Below, in pieces: positions 21,703-32,280 of a stretch of 64,000 bases of DNA. Each line of letters opens with the position of its first letter. Position 1 is the first letter of the stretch. A model generated the notes under the pieces. It ran no database searches. It saw only the letters and a list, made by a program, of their open reading frames with translations, and was not told where the DNA came from. The stretch comes from an uncultured Aquimarina sp. (lineage in GTDB: Bacteria; Bacteroidota; Bacteroidia; Flavobacteriales; Flavobacteriaceae), in NCBI GenBank assembly GCA_947498765.1, contig CANMLG010000016.1:124001-188000 (forward strand). Reading direction: 5' to 3'. Made by a program: the position numbers and the translations under genes.

Positions 21703-22464
21703 ATGAACAGAATAAATAAAAAATTAAGCGAAGACAAAAAGTTATTGTCTATATATTTTACAGCAGGATATCCTTCATTAAATGATACTGCTACGGTTAT
21801 TAAAAAATTAGAAGATAACGGGGTGGATATGATTGAAATTGGATTGCCATTTAGTGATCCATTGGCAGATGGTCCAACTATTCAAGATAGTTCAACGGCA
21901 GCCTTAAAAAATGGAATGACTACGCAAAAGTTATTTGAGCAGTTGGAAGGAATTAGAGATACCGTTAATATACCATTAATTATTATGGGATATTTTAATC
22001 CAATGATGCAATATGGGGTAGAAGCTTTTTGTAAAAAATGTGCCGAATTAGGAATTGATGGTCTTATCATACCCGATTTACCAGTGGCAGAATATGATGA
22101 ACATTACAGGGCTACTTTTGAAAAATATGGGTTGATTAATGTATTTTTAATTACTCCGCAAACTAGCGAAGAACGTATTCGATTTATTGATAGTGTTTCT
22201 AATGGATTTATTTATATGGTAAGTTCGGCTAGTGTTACAGGTTCAACTTCGGGATTTGGAAATACGCAAGAAAGTTATTTTAATCGTATAGAAGCCATGA
22301 ATTTAAAAAATCCGCAAATTGTAGGATTTGGGATTAATAATGCAGAAACCTTTACTCAAGCAACAACAAAAGCTAAAGGAGCAATTATTGGTTCAGCATT
22401 TATAAAAATGATTACTAAAGATGGAATTGATGGTATTTCAAATTTTATAAAAGGAATTAGATAA
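21703..22464 (+). CDS. trpA: Tryptophan synthase alpha chain
   Basis: FTAGYPSL, MIEIGLPFSDPLADGPTIQ, GLIIPDLP, VSSASVTG. Confidence 0.97.
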   Translation: MNRINKKLSEDKKLLSIYFTAGYPSLNDTATVIKKLEDNGVDMIEIGLPFSDPLADGPTIQDSSTAALKNGMTTQKLFEQLEGIRDTVNIPLIIMGYFNPMMQYGVEAFCKKCAELGIDGLIIPDLPVAEYDEHYRATFEKYGLINVFLITPQTSEERIRFIDSVSNGFIYMVSSASVTGSTSGFGNTQESYFNRIEAMNLKNPQIVGFGINNAETFTQATTKAKGAIIGSAFIKMITKDGIDGISNFIKGIR

Positions 22465-22488
22465 TATTTTTAAATAAAAAAAGAGAAA

Positions 22489-22519
22489 GCTCATTATAAA
22501 TTTAATGAGCTTTTTTTAT
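22489..22519 (+). terminator. Terminator after trpA
   Basis: AAAGCTCATT..AATGAGCTTTTTTT. Confidence 0.8.
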
Positions 22520-22574
22520 AAGGATACTATTTTATACTTTTGGAGGTATAATCTAAAAATAAAATCGAACAATA

Positions 22575-23396
22575 ATGGAAGAAAAATTAGCATCAATTGA
22601 TTTTGGGAAAATAACAAGCATTGCTATCGAATACGGTATCAAAATAGGGCAAGCATTAATTTTATTACTAGTAGGTTTATGGGTAATAAAACAAGTGGTT
22701 AAGGCTGTAAAAAAGATAATTAAGAAAACTGACATAGATGAGTCTTTAAGTGGTTTTTTAGTAAGCTTACTTACTTGGATTTTAAAAATATTACTATTTA
22801 TTAGTGTATTAGGGCAATTAGGAGTTGCAACAACATCATTTGTAGCGATTATAGGTGCTGCTGGTTTGGCTGTAGGTTTAGCATTACAAGGGTCTTTAGC
22901 AAATTTTGCTGGAGGAGCATTGATTTTATTATTTAAGCCCTTTAAAGTAGGAGATCTTATTGAAGCTCAATCTGCAATAGGAGTGGTAAAGGAAATTCAA
23001 ATATTCGTAACAAAAATTCTTACTCCAGAAAATAAAGAAGTAATTATACCTAATGGAGCCTTATCTAATGGTAATATTACAAATTTTTCAAGTACTGGAC
23101 ATTTACGTGTAGATTTAACCGTAGGAATTAGCTATTCGGATGATATAGAAAAAGCTAAAACAGTAATCATGGATACGCTTATGAGCGATCCTAAAGTGTT
23201 AAAATCTCCAGCGCCAACAGTTGCGGTTGGTGAGTTGGCAGATAGCTCGGTTAATATTTTAGTGCGCCCTCATGCTACAGTAGCTAATTACTGGGATGTG
23301 TATTTTAATTCATTACAGAATGTGAAAGTAGCACTTGATAAAGCAGGTATTGAAATCCCATTCCCACAGCAGGTGAATCATACGGCTAAAGCATAA
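22575..23396 (+). CDS. Small-conductance mechanosensitive channel MscS family
   Basis: GAAGLAVGLALQGSLANFAGGALILLFKPFKVGDLI, VIIPNGALSNGNITNFS. Confidence 0.93.
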   Translation: MEEKLASIDFGKITSIAIEYGIKIGQALILLLVGLWVIKQVVKAVKKIIKKTDIDESLSGFLVSLLTWILKILLFISVLGQLGVATTSFVAIIGAAGLAVGLALQGSLANFAGGALILLFKPFKVGDLIEAQSAIGVVKEIQIFVTKILTPENKEVIIPNGALSNGNITNFSSTGHLRVDLTVGISYSDDIEKAKTVIMDTLMSDPKVLKSPAPTVAVGELADSSVNILVRPHATVANYWDVYFNSLQNVKVALDKAGIEIPFPQQVNHTAKA

Positions 23397-23429
23397 GTAG
23401 TCAGATAAAATTTAGAATTTACAAAATAA

Positions 23430-23466
23430 AAGAAGGTAATATGCTGTATATTGCCTTCTTTTATTT
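23430..23466. terminator. Bidirectional terminator between mscS-like gene and hmp
   Basis: AAGAAGGTAATAT..ATATTGCCTTCTTTTATTTTTT. Confidence 0.75.
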
Positions 23467-23478
23467 TTTATAGTATTT

Positions 23479-24675
23479 CTATACTAGATCAATACTAGGG
23501 CCAAAAAATTCAAAATTAATATTGGTTTCAGGAACGTTTAGTAGTTTTAAAATGCTAATTGTATTGATCATAAATGGCTTTGGTCCGCAAAAATAAAAGT
23601 CACTTTCAGGATTTATTTTTAATTCTTTTAAAATCTCTAATGTTAAAAAGCCTTTAAAATTATAATCTTTAGTCAGTTGGTCAGCACTTAAAGGTTCGCT
23701 GTAAATAGTAGTTAGTGTTGTTTGATCGTTTGCATGTTCAGCAATTTCGTTTTTAAATGCTTGAACATTACTGTTTTTTACACATTGTATTAAATGTATA
23801 GGTCTTTTTTTATGGGTTAAAGTTGATAAATACATACTAATTAAAGGAGTTATTCCCACCCCACCACTAATTAAAACTAAAGGATTTTCAGTGTTTTTTA
23901 ATGTGAAATTACCAGAGGGCATTCCAAAAAATAACGTATCTCCTATAGTAATGGTTGAATGAAGATGATTGGATACCATGCCTTTAGGAGTGCCTTCTTC
24001 TTTTTTTACACTGATTCTTAAATGATTTTTATAAGGAGTATCGGATAAACTATAATTCCGGGTGTGTTTGTGTGTTGTATTTGGAATATCAATAGTTAAT
24101 GATATGTATTGTCCAGGTGTAAATTGAGGAATAGATGTATTGTCTTTTCTTTGTAAATAAAAGGAAGTAATAACATCACTTTCTTTAACTTTATTTATAA
24201 CTACAAACTCTTTCATTCCTCTAAAACCGCCTTTGTTGTTTTCTTTTTCTACGTATAATTGTTCTTCCCTTTTTATAAAAATAACAGATAAGCTTTCATA
24301 AGCTTCTGCCCAAGCATTAATGATTACAGGAGTGGCGGCATCACCTAAAACTAGTTTTATAGCATTCAAAAGATTTTTCCCAACTATAGGATACATATCT
24401 TTAGAAATAGAAAAACTAGCATGTTTTTGAGCAATAGATTCGACAGTATCATTAAGTAATTCAAGTTTATCAATATGACAGGCGTATTGAAATATGGCGT
24501 TTGCGAGGGCTTTTGGTTGCTCTCCTTTTATTTGATTTGTCATATTGAAAATGTTTTTCATTTCAGGATGATTTTCAAATAGTTGTTTGTAAAATACTTT
24601 GGTAATAATTTCGCCATGTTGTTGTAAAACGGGGGCTGTTGATTTTATGATATCTATAGTTTCTTGATTGGGCAT
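23479..24675 (-). CDS. hmp: Flavohemoglobin / nitric oxide dioxygenase
   Basis: Globin N-terminus, TRNYSLSD, ISGGVGITPLISM, FCGPKPFM. Confidence 0.93.
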   Translation of the reverse strand: MPNQETIDIIKSTAPVLQQHGEIITKVFYKQLFENHPEMKNIFNMTNQIKGEQPKALANAIFQYACHIDKLELLNDTVESIAQKHASFSISKDMYPIVGKNLLNAIKLVLGDAATPVIINAWAEAYESLSVIFIKREEQLYVEKENNKGGFRGMKEFVVINKVKESDVITSFYLQRKDNTSIPQFTPGQYISLTIDIPNTTHKHTRNYSLSDTPYKNHLRISVKKEEGTPKGMVSNHLHSTITIGDTLFFGMPSGNFTLKNTENPLVLISGGVGITPLISMYLSTLTHKKRPIHLIQCVKNSNVQAFKNEIAEHANDQTTLTTIYSEPLSADQLTKDYNFKGFLTLEILKELKINPESDFYFCGPKPFMINTISILKLLNVPETNINFEFFGPSIDLV

Positions 24676-24782
24676 AATAGGTGTTAAATTTTGTTTGATT
24701 TATAAGGTTTTCTAAAATAATGTTGAGTTATTTTTAGAATTAGTTTCTTTACAAAATTAATAGTGGAGTCAGGATAAATTTT

Positions 24783-24796
24783 ATGATCCAAATCAT
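24783..24796. promoter_or_regulatory. Candidate Crp/Fnr-type operator ATGAT-CCAA-ATCAT
   Basis: Perfect 5-4-5 dyad immediately upstream of the Crp/Fnr gene, divergent to hmp. Confidence 0.45.
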
Positions 24797-25393
24797 ATGA
24801 TATCAAAAAGCATTTTAGAAAAATATAAGGTAGAAATTATCAGTTTTTCAAAGGGAGAAAACATTTTTAAGGCAAGAACTTTTGCAAAATATTACTACCA
24901 GATTATTAGTGGTGGAGTTAAAATGAATTACTACAGTGATAATGGAAATGAATTTATCCAGGGAATTTTTGGAAAGAATAAAAGTTTTGGAGAACCCCCG
25001 TTATTAATAGATGTTAAATATCCTGCAAATGCAGAAGCGATTAGTGCTGTTAAAATATATAGAATAGAAAAAGAAGTTTTTAAAAGGATGTTATTTGAAA
25101 ATCCTGAAGTGCATTATGAGTTTTCTAAAATGCTATCCAAGCGTTTGTATTATAAGGCGACAATAGCTAACGGTATTACATCAAATTCTGCTGAAGAAGC
25201 TATTGTTACGTTGTTTAATTACTTAAAGTTTGATGTGTATGAAAATGATACCCTTTTTGGTGTTAAAATTGATTTAACTCGAAAAGATATAGCTGGTTTA
25301 TTGGGTTTAAGTGTAGAAACTACGATAAGAACAATAAAAAGAATGGAAAAGGATAAAATAGTGAAAATTATAAATACTAAAGTGTATTTTTAA
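24797..25393 (+). CDS. Crp/Fnr-family transcriptional regulator
   Basis: cNMP-binding-like N-terminus; HTH ..LTRKDIAGLLGLSVETTIRTIKRMEKD. Confidence 0.9.
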   Translation: MISKSILEKYKVEIISFSKGENIFKARTFAKYYYQIISGGVKMNYYSDNGNEFIQGIFGKNKSFGEPPLLIDVKYPANAEAISAVKIYRIEKEVFKRMLFENPEVHYEFSKMLSKRLYYKATIANGITSNSAEEAIVTLFNYLKFDVYENDTLFGVKIDLTRKDIAGLLGLSVETTIRTIKRMEKDKIVKIINTKVYF

Positions 25394-25412
25394 AAAGAAA
25401 AAAGAATAGTAA

Positions 25413-25859
25413 ATGTTAGAAATTGTTGTTAAAAGTTATTCCGAATTAACCAAAGCGGAACTTTATAACATTTTACGTATCCGTAGTGAGGTTTTTGTGG
25501 TTGAACAACGGATTGCGTATCAAGATTTAGATTATAAAGATCAAAAAGCAATCCATATAATGGGGTATGTAACTAACGAATTAGTAGCCTATACTCGGAT
25601 TTTTAAACCTAATGATTATTTTGAATATGCAAGTATTGGGCGTGTTTTAGTAACAAAGCAATACCGAAGATTTGATTATGGAAAAGAAATTATGAAAGTA
25701 TCCATTGATGCAGTTGAAAAATATTTTAATGAAACTAAAATCAAAATTTCGGCACAATTATATTTAAAACGTTTTTATACTAATCTTGGATTTGAAGCCT
25801 ACGGAGACGTGTATATGGAAGATGAAATTCCACATACGGCTATGCTAAAAGAGGAATAA
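25413..25859 (+). CDS. GNAT family N-acetyltransferase (ElaA-like)
   Basis: LRSEVFVVEQ-like motif, IGRVLVTKQYRRFDYGKEIM. Confidence 0.88.
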   Translation: MLEIVVKSYSELTKAELYNILRIRSEVFVVEQRIAYQDLDYKDQKAIHIMGYVTNELVAYTRIFKPNDYFEYASIGRVLVTKQYRRFDYGKEIMKVSIDAVEKYFNETKIKISAQLYLKRFYTNLGFEAYGDVYMEDEIPHTAMLKEE

Positions 25860-25876
25860 TTATTTTTAACTGTAAC

Positions 25877-26743
25877 TTAATTAGTTATTTGATTAAGCAT
25901 TTTATAGATATAAGGTAAAATTAATTCTGGATGCGCCCAAGCAATTTCGTGACCTTTTTGAGGAATAGTAACAATTTCTAATGAAGAAAATTTCTTTTTG
26001 CTGTAATTGATATTTGTATAGGGTACTAAATCATCGGCGTCACCGTGTATATGAATTACAGGCGTTTTAACACGGTTCCATTCATGGTCTATTTTTGCCA
26101 TTTCTTGTGCATGAATTGTTTTTTCATCTCCAGCAACTCTGTAACCTCGAGGAACCAACCATCGTGTTAACCACCATTGTGTTAAACGGGAGCCCCATAT
26201 ATCTTTTTCTTGATTAGGATCAATAGCAGGTGAAACCATTATGGTTCCTTTTACATTTTTATTAATAGCCGCAACACGAGCAGCTAAAGGGCCCCCATAG
26301 GAAGAGCCAATGGTTATTACATTTTTTAATTTATAATGGTTAATTAAACGACTCATGGCTTCGGCTTGTGGAGTAATCTCGGGGAGCTCTTTACCAAAAT
26401 TAGAATATCCATATCCAGGTCGATCTATAGCATGTAAATTTGCTTTAGAAATAAGTAAGCTGTCTTTTAGATAGCCGTTCCAAGCAGAAAGTGAACTAGG
26501 AGAGCCATGGAGAAAAATAATATTAATATGACTATTTGAGTTAATGATATGCTGTGATCGTATTTTTAAGTTTAAACTATCAATTTCAAAATAATCAATC
26601 TTTGTAGGTATATTATAATCGTTAAATCGCTTAGTGATTTCGGCATCATTTTCTCTCCATTGAAGTACTGTACATGCATTTATTGAGGATAATAAAAGTA
26701 AAGAAACAGAAATTTTCAGATAGTTTAGAAAATTAGATTTCAT
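25877..26743 (-). CDS. Alpha/beta hydrolase, lipoprotein signal
   Basis: LHGSPSS, GSSYGGPLAARVA, HGDADDLVPY; N-terminal ..SSINACTV. Confidence 0.85.
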   Translation of the reverse strand: MKSNFLNYLKISVSLLLLSSINACTVLQWRENDAEITKRFNDYNIPTKIDYFEIDSLNLKIRSQHIINSNSHINIIFLHGSPSSLSAWNGYLKDSLLISKANLHAIDRPGYGYSNFGKELPEITPQAEAMSRLINHYKLKNVITIGSSYGGPLAARVAAINKNVKGTIMVSPAIDPNQEKDIWGSRLTQWWLTRWLVPRGYRVAGDEKTIHAQEMAKIDHEWNRVKTPVIHIHGDADDLVPYTNINYSKKKFSSLEIVTIPQKGHEIAWAHPELILPYIYKMLNQITN

Positions 26744-26764
26744 GAGTTAAAAGTTTTTAATAAG

Positions 26765-28156
26765 TTATTTTACTAATCGAGCCTTAGGATATTGGCTTTG
26801 GAACCCAAACCAAAAGGCGTTATAAGAGTGTAATCTATTTATTTTAGTACTAGTAGTTTTGTTTTTTAAAAAATTCTCATGTACCTCCCAAGTGATTCCA
26901 TTTTGATCAACGACTTCATGTTTACTGGAGTTATATTTTTTAAAAATTAAGCCTTCGTTAAAATAAGCTCTATGTGCGCCACTTTTATCTGTAAATATAA
27001 CAAAAGAGCGTTGGTTTATTTTATCGTAATAAATACTATTTTGTTTTAAAAATTTGGAAGCAATAGCAATAACTTCATCAGATTCTAAGGGAGCTTTAAT
27101 AACTAAAACTTCATCTTTATTATTCAATCTGTGATCTAGTTTAGGAATATTGAACATTAATTTATCGGTAGCAAAATAATTTTTATAGGCTACTCCTTCA
27201 TCGTAATTACGTTGATGTCCAGTGTTAATCGATAATACTTTGGTGTTTGGATGGGCTTTTTTCCAGGCTCCCCAAGTGGATGTGACCACACTTAAGTATT
27301 CTAATTGAATATTTTTGTTTACTAGTGGACCAATAACAGGTTTGCCTAGAGTAGTGCTCCAAAGTGATTGTGTTTTTTGATCATACATTAATTTATTGGA
27401 ACGGTATAAAAATCCACTTGTTCCTAGGCTATAATGAATGCCTTTATGCATGGTTTTATATAGTATTACAGTACCGCATAAGGTGCAATACACTCCTGCA
27501 ACGGGAATGTTACCAACAGTATCAGTAAATAATTCATGCCAGGCTAAAATTCGTTTTGGATAAGCCCTAAAATCTCCATTAATTTCAATACCAAAAACAA
27601 CATTTGAATCTGCTAAATAAGTTACTTCGTTAGCAGAAATCATTTTAGGGTTTCTTAAGGGAGGAATACCATCTTGGTGAACACCACCCCAACGGACCTC
27701 ATCTAATCTAATTATTGATTGGTGTGCTCTTTGATAAAAATATTTAGGAAATTTTGGATCAATAAAGCTATGTAATTTTGCTTTAAATGTGAAGTAGTTC
27801 TTGGTATATGCCGAAGGCCTATTCCAAATAGAAGCATACCAATTATTGTAACTATCTTTTGTTTTTAGCGTTGTTTTTTCTTCTAAAATTTTATGTAGCT
27901 GTCGTCTAATTCTATGATCTCTCACAAAATATAAAGTATCTACTAATAAAATTTCATCACTCTCAGTCCAATTTTCAATTATATAATCAATAGCTCTTTG
28001 GTGGACAAGAATATCTGTTGAGGTAAAAAAATCTAAAAAATAGGCGTAGTGCGGTTTTTCTTTTAAAGAAGTTGTTTTTGTAGCTGCAAGTAAACTATTG
28101 GATTGTAATAGGGCAATGCTAAAAATAGTTAGAATTAGTATCTTTTTCATATTCAT
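26765..28156 (-). CDS. DUF3179 domain-containing protein
   Basis: YCTLCGT.., SGFLYRSNKLMYDQKTQSLWSTTLGKPVIGP. Confidence 0.85.
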   Translation of the reverse strand: MNMKKILILTIFSIALLQSNSLLAATKTTSLKEKPHYAYFLDFFTSTDILVHQRAIDYIIENWTESDEILLVDTLYFVRDHRIRRQLHKILEEKTTLKTKDSYNNWYASIWNRPSAYTKNYFTFKAKLHSFIDPKFPKYFYQRAHQSIIRLDEVRWGGVHQDGIPPLRNPKMISANEVTYLADSNVVFGIEINGDFRAYPKRILAWHELFTDTVGNIPVAGVYCTLCGTVILYKTMHKGIHYSLGTSGFLYRSNKLMYDQKTQSLWSTTLGKPVIGPLVNKNIQLEYLSVVTSTWGAWKKAHPNTKVLSINTGHQRNYDEGVAYKNYFATDKLMFNIPKLDHRLNNKDEVLVIKAPLESDEVIAIASKFLKQNSIYYDKINQRSFVIFTDKSGAHRAYFNEGLIFKKYNSSKHEVVDQNGITWEVHENFLKNKTTSTKINRLHSYNAFWFGFQSQYPKARLVK

Positions 28157-28210
28157 TTTTGAGTCTTAATAACTATTAAAAAGAGTAATTTTTAGTGTTC
28201 ACATAAACAA

Positions 28211-28245
28211 ATAAGGGAGCTAACACATAGCGCTCCCTTATATAA
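28211..28245 (-). terminator. Terminator downstream of spondin-domain gene
   Basis: ATAAGGGAGC..GCTCCCTTAT dyad. Confidence 0.7.
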
Positions 28246-28274
28246 TGTGGATGTAATTAAAAATGAATTAATGA

Positions 28275-29012
28275 TTACTGATTCAATATTTCATTTAAAC
28301 TTTCTAAAAGTTCGCTAAAATTACCTCTTTCAGCTAAAAGCTGTAAACCATCTCCTCTGTCGGCAGCACCTTCAGTAAAAAAAGGATTATTGTTATTATG
28401 AACAACTAATACACCAGGGGAGATTCGAATAGGATCTGGATCAGCAAATTCGCCTCTAAGATTTTCAATTCTTAGTGTAAATGTTCTATTACTAGCATTA
28501 TAATTTGTTATTTCTGCTTTTAAGTATGCAGAAACATCAGTATCTATAATTCTCACATTTACATCATCATCATCGGCTCTTAACTCAGGGCTTCCACCAC
28601 CTCTGGTAGCTTCATTTTCTTCTTCGGTGCCAGCATCCCATAATAAAATCTGACTTGTAATATCACCAGTAATGGCAGAGCCATCATTGTTAAAAATAGT
28701 TATTCCTGTACCTCTTGGAGCAAAAAGCCAATCGTTACTAATTGATGACATGGAAACAAAACTCATTTTGGCGTTATTTGCACCTTCAGGTACAGTAAAG
28801 TTTAATTCATAAAATTCTTCAGGAGAATCTAGACTTGCTCGCTCAGGATTTGATCTGTTCTCATTTAAATTTTGTGGTGAATTGTAAGACACAACTTCAA
28901 CTAAATTTGGAGTTTCTGTAGGGTTCGTAGTGTTATCATCATCATCATTACATGAAAAAAGAGCGAGTGCAATGAAAAGTGCTGACAACGAAATTGATTT
29001 TCTAATTTTCAT
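28275..29012 (-). CDS. Spondin-domain lipoprotein (single domain)
   Basis: Lipobox ..LALFSCNDDDD; NDWLFAPRGTGITIFNNDGSAITGDITSQILLWDAGTEENE. Confidence 0.85.
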   Translation of the reverse strand: MKIRKSISLSALFIALALFSCNDDDDNTTNPTETPNLVEVVSYNSPQNLNENRSNPERASLDSPEEFYELNFTVPEGANNAKMSFVSMSSISNDWLFAPRGTGITIFNNDGSAITGDITSQILLWDAGTEEENEATRGGGSPELRADDDDVNVRIIDTDVSAYLKAEITNYNASNRTFTLRIENLRGEFADPDPIRISPGVLVVHNNNNPFFTEGAADRGDGLQLLAERGNFSELLESLNEILNQ

Positions 29013-29213
29013 AACTTTTTGTATTTGATTTGTAAATTAAAGTTATTGTGTAGTCTATTTTTTTGATAAATACTTACTTTTTTATTAAAAAAACAGTAAA
29101 TAATGTATTTAAATAAGGTAAATTATGAGCTTTCGTAAAATGAGAAGATGTGTTTAAATCACATAATAAATAAATTATGGAAAATAAAAAAGCTACTTAT
29201 AATCGTTTTTTGA

Positions 29214-30320
29214 TTAAATATCGAGCCATTGTTTAAATGCCGAAGCTTTATTTTTTCCTATAATAATATCAATTTCTGAACTAGGAGAGGTTTCAATTTT
29301 TAATTTATTATTGTCGTATTTTATGATTTTATTTATAGCGTAGATACAAACTATAATTTGTCTATTAACCCTAAAGAATAATTTATCATTCAAATGGGAG
29401 TAAATACCATCGAGTGTTTCTTGCGAAGTTGATTTTTGACCATTTTTTTGTGTCAAATAGGTAATTGTATTGTCTACATATATATAAGCAATATCTTCAA
29501 TATTAACAGGTCGTAATTCGTTTCTGGAGTAAGTTAAAATACGCTTTTTCTCATGCTCTTTAATGGCATTAGCAGGAACAACTGAATTAGTAATGTTATT
29601 TTGCGAAACAGAAGCTTTAGCAAACTCAGAAATATTTTCTTGATAATTTTGTAACGAAAGATTTAACTTATTTAAATCATCTTCTATTTTCGAATTTAAT
29701 CTTAATATTTGATTGTCATAAACACCCGTAAGCCAGCGAATAATGATAAGTATTAAAAACAGTAATATTAAGCCAATAATTAAAAAGCTTACTATTACTT
29801 TAGTTTTTAATTCATTGGTTTGCTCTTTTAAAACTTCTTTATTTAAATGTATTGCAATAATCCAATCAGATTCTTTTATGGGAAGTGAATAAAAAACGTT
29901 CGAATAGTTACTTGATAATTTTGTACTTAGAAAATTATAAAGATCTTTACCCGAGATACTTTTTTCGAAACGAGAAACGATAGATGCCTTTTGATCGCTT
30001 TTACTACCTATTTTAGTTACATCTGGGTGACAAATAATAGCACCAGACCAGTCAATAATAGATAAATATAAACTTTGATTATTGGTGTTTTGTATAGCAT
30101 GCTGAATAGCATTTCTATTTTGCTGTTCAATAATTTTTGTTTGATGTTGAGCTAATAAACTTTGAATATTTTTTACTTGTTGTTGCCCTTGTTCGATTTT
30201 TTCGTTTAATAAAGATACTGTAGCAAACTTTACAATTAAATTAGTAGCAGCCATGGCAATTAATGCAAAAAAAACACAAAAGCCTAAAGTAGTGTATGTG
30301 TAGTACTTTATATTTTTCAA
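29214..30320 (-). CDS. Membrane-anchored LytTR-family transcriptional regulator
   Basis: Two TM segments flanking an extracytoplasmic sensor-like domain; C-terminal LytTR domain (IAYIYVDNTITYLTQKNGQK...FFRVNRQIIVCI). Confidence 0.85.
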   Translation of the reverse strand: MKNIKYYTYTTLGFCVFFALIAMAATNLIVKFATVSLLNEKIEQGQQQVKNIQSLLAQHQTKIIEQQNRNAIQHAIQNTNNQSLYLSIIDWSGAIICHPDVTKIGSKSDQKASIVSRFEKSISGKDLYNFLSTKLSSNYSNVFYSLPIKESDWIIAIHLNKEVLKEQTNELKTKVIVSFLIIGLILLFLILIIIRWLTGVYDNQILRLNSKIEDDLNKLNLSLQNYQENISEFAKASVSQNNITNSVVPANAIKEHEKKRILTYSRNELRPVNIEDIAYIYVDNTITYLTQKNGQKSTSQETLDGIYSHLNDKLFFRVNRQIIVCIYAINKIIKYDNNKLKIETSPSSEIDIIIGKNKASAFKQWLDI

Positions 30321-30445
30321 TAGAAAATAGTTAATTTAAAAATTAGTTGATCTAATTTATTCCTTCTTAAGTCGTTTTTTTCAGTCTGACCTTAATTTAT
30401 AGTCGTAAAAAACTTTAAAACATTTAATTTCACAAAAAAAAATAA

Positions 30446-30871
30446 TTGAATTTTATTCATAAACATAAGTTTCTTTTAATTTTATCAATAGTAATACTGT
30501 TGGTACTAATTAGGTTGGCAATAGTAGGCGATTTTTTTAGTTTTACTTCAGTCAGTGTACAGCGCTTTACTGTTAATGAGTTTTCACAGAAAGTGGGCAA
30601 AAAAGATAGTTTTTTATTAAAAGAATTTATTGAAGAAACCATTGAAGTGGAAGGGGTTTTGAAAGAAATTACATCAAAATATGGAAGTACATCGCTATTG
30701 TTAGAAGGAAAAGAATCGGAATTGTTAGTGCTTTGCGAAATGAAAAAAAATCAAAACACATCACATTTAAAAGTAGGTACTATTGTTTCTGTTAAAGGAA
30801 CATTTAAAGGAATTTTACATGATGCTATTATGCTAAACTGTATTTTAATTGATAATGAAACTTATGAATAA
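30446..30871 (+). CDS. OB-fold (tRNA_anti-like) domain small membrane protein
   Basis: Single TM then VEGVLKEITSKYGSTSLLLEG..VKGTFKGILHDAIMLNCILI. Confidence 0.65.
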   Translation: MNFIHKHKFLLILSIVILLVLIRLAIVGDFFSFTSVSVQRFTVNEFSQKVGKKDSFLLKEFIEETIEVEGVLKEITSKYGSTSLLLEGKESELLVLCEMKKNQNTSHLKVGTIVSVKGTFKGILHDAIMLNCILIDNETYE

Positions 30872-31415
30872 GCTATTATTAGCTGTTTTAATATGGCCTT
30901 GCTTGGTTTTTTCTCAAAAAAGTGAGCAGTTTTTTACCAGACAAGGGCAAGTAGCCTTTTTTTCTTATACTGCCGTAGAAAATATACAGGCGACCAATGA
31001 TCAGGCTTTTAGTATTTATGATACTACAACCAACCAAATTGCTGTAAGTATTTTGATGCGAGCTTTTAAATTTAAAAAGTCTTTAATGCATGAGCATTTT
31101 AATGAAAGTTATATTGAATCTGATATTTACCCCAAAGCTACTTTTGAAGGAGTTATTGAAAATTTTGATAAAGAGGTAAGCGAGCTAGGGCAAACAAAAC
31201 TAGTTAAAGGTAATTTTACGTTACGAAATAAAACACAGCCTTTAAGTTTTAAGGCAAAAATACTTACTACATCCAAAGGATATATTATAACAGGAGAACT
31301 AGAAGTGAAAGTTAAAGATTACGATATAAAAATTCATCCATTAATTTCACCAAATATTGCTGAAATAATAAAAATTTCGTTCAATTTTAAATACGATCAG
31401 CCTTATGAGGAATAA
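30861..31415 (+). CDS. YceI-like domain protein
   Basis: ATFEGVI...VKGNFTLRNKTQPLSFKAKI; overlaps upstream and downstream ORFs. Confidence 0.8.
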   Translation, partial: LMNKLLLAVLIWPCLVFSQKSEQFFTRQGQVAFFSYTAVENIQATNDQAFSIYDTTTNQIAVSILMRAFKFKKSLMHEHFNESYIESDIYPKATFEGVIENFDKEVSELGQTKLVKGNFTLRNKTQPLSFKAKILTTSKGYIITGELEVKVKDYDIKIHPLISPNIAEIIKISFNFKYDQPYEE

Positions 31416-32280
31416 TTTTTTTTTAACATTGTTTTTTTTAAGTTTTTTTTATGTAATAAATGGACAAACGTTATTAGATAAATTAGAAAAACAAAAGCAA
31501 GAAGAGACCACATTTTATACTCGATCAACATTTATTGGAACTCGAATATCCATTGGGCATTCTGTTGAGACACGTAAAAAAGGTTCTTTAGAAATTTCTG
31601 CGAGAAATCGCTTTTGGGATTTACCTACTCAAACTAGCTCAAGCTTTTTAGCAGATAAGATGTCTACACGTTTTGGTGTGGATTATAGTATTACCAATAC
31701 TTTTACTTTAGGAGTAGGTGTAAGTACTTTGGATGGTAATTTCAATGGATATTTGAAATACAGGTTATTACAACAACAAACTAATGGCCCCAATAAATTT
31801 GGACTTACTTGGGTGCAAACCACATCGTACCGAAGTAAAAAAACGGGTATGGTAGAGTTAAGAGACAATTTTAATGATAGGTTAGCCTATACAAGTCAAT
31901 TATTGATAGCAAGAAGGTTCTCTCGAAGATTTTCTGCTCAAGTAACTCCTACTTTTATTCACAGAGGTTCCTCTAGATTTAGTGTTGATGATCCTAATCA
32001 TTTTGCATTAGGTATGGGAGTTCGTTTTAAAACAACTATACGGAGTGAATTAGTGTCTGAATATTTTTATGTAGCAAATCCATTGAATTCGATAGAAACT
32101 TTTAATGCTGTTTCCATAGGCTATAATTGGGCATTAAAAAATATATCATTGCAATTTAAACTCACTAATTCGGGGTTGTTTGCCGAAGATGCTTTTATTA
32201 CACAAACACGTAAAAATTTAAATACCCGAAGAGGAAATTTGTTTTTCGGGTTTACCGCAATCTATTTTTTACAATTATAA
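31405..32280 (+). CDS. DUF5777-like outer-membrane beta-barrel protein
   Basis: Signal peptide, alternating beta-strand pattern, RFGVDYSITNTFTLGVGVST. Confidence 0.75.
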   Translation: MRNNFFLTLFFLSFFYVINGQTLLDKLEKQKQEETTFYTRSTFIGTRISIGHSVETRKKGSLEISARNRFWDLPTQTSSSFLADKMSTRFGVDYSITNTFTLGVGVSTLDGNFNGYLKYRLLQQQTNGPNKFGLTWVQTTSYRSKKTGMVELRDNFNDRLAYTSQLLIARRFSRRFSAQVTPTFIHRGSSRFSVDDPNHFALGMGVRFKTTIRSELVSEYFYVANPLNSIETFNAVSIGYNWALKNISLQFKLTNSGLFAEDAFITQTRKNLNTRRGNLFFGFTAIYFLQL

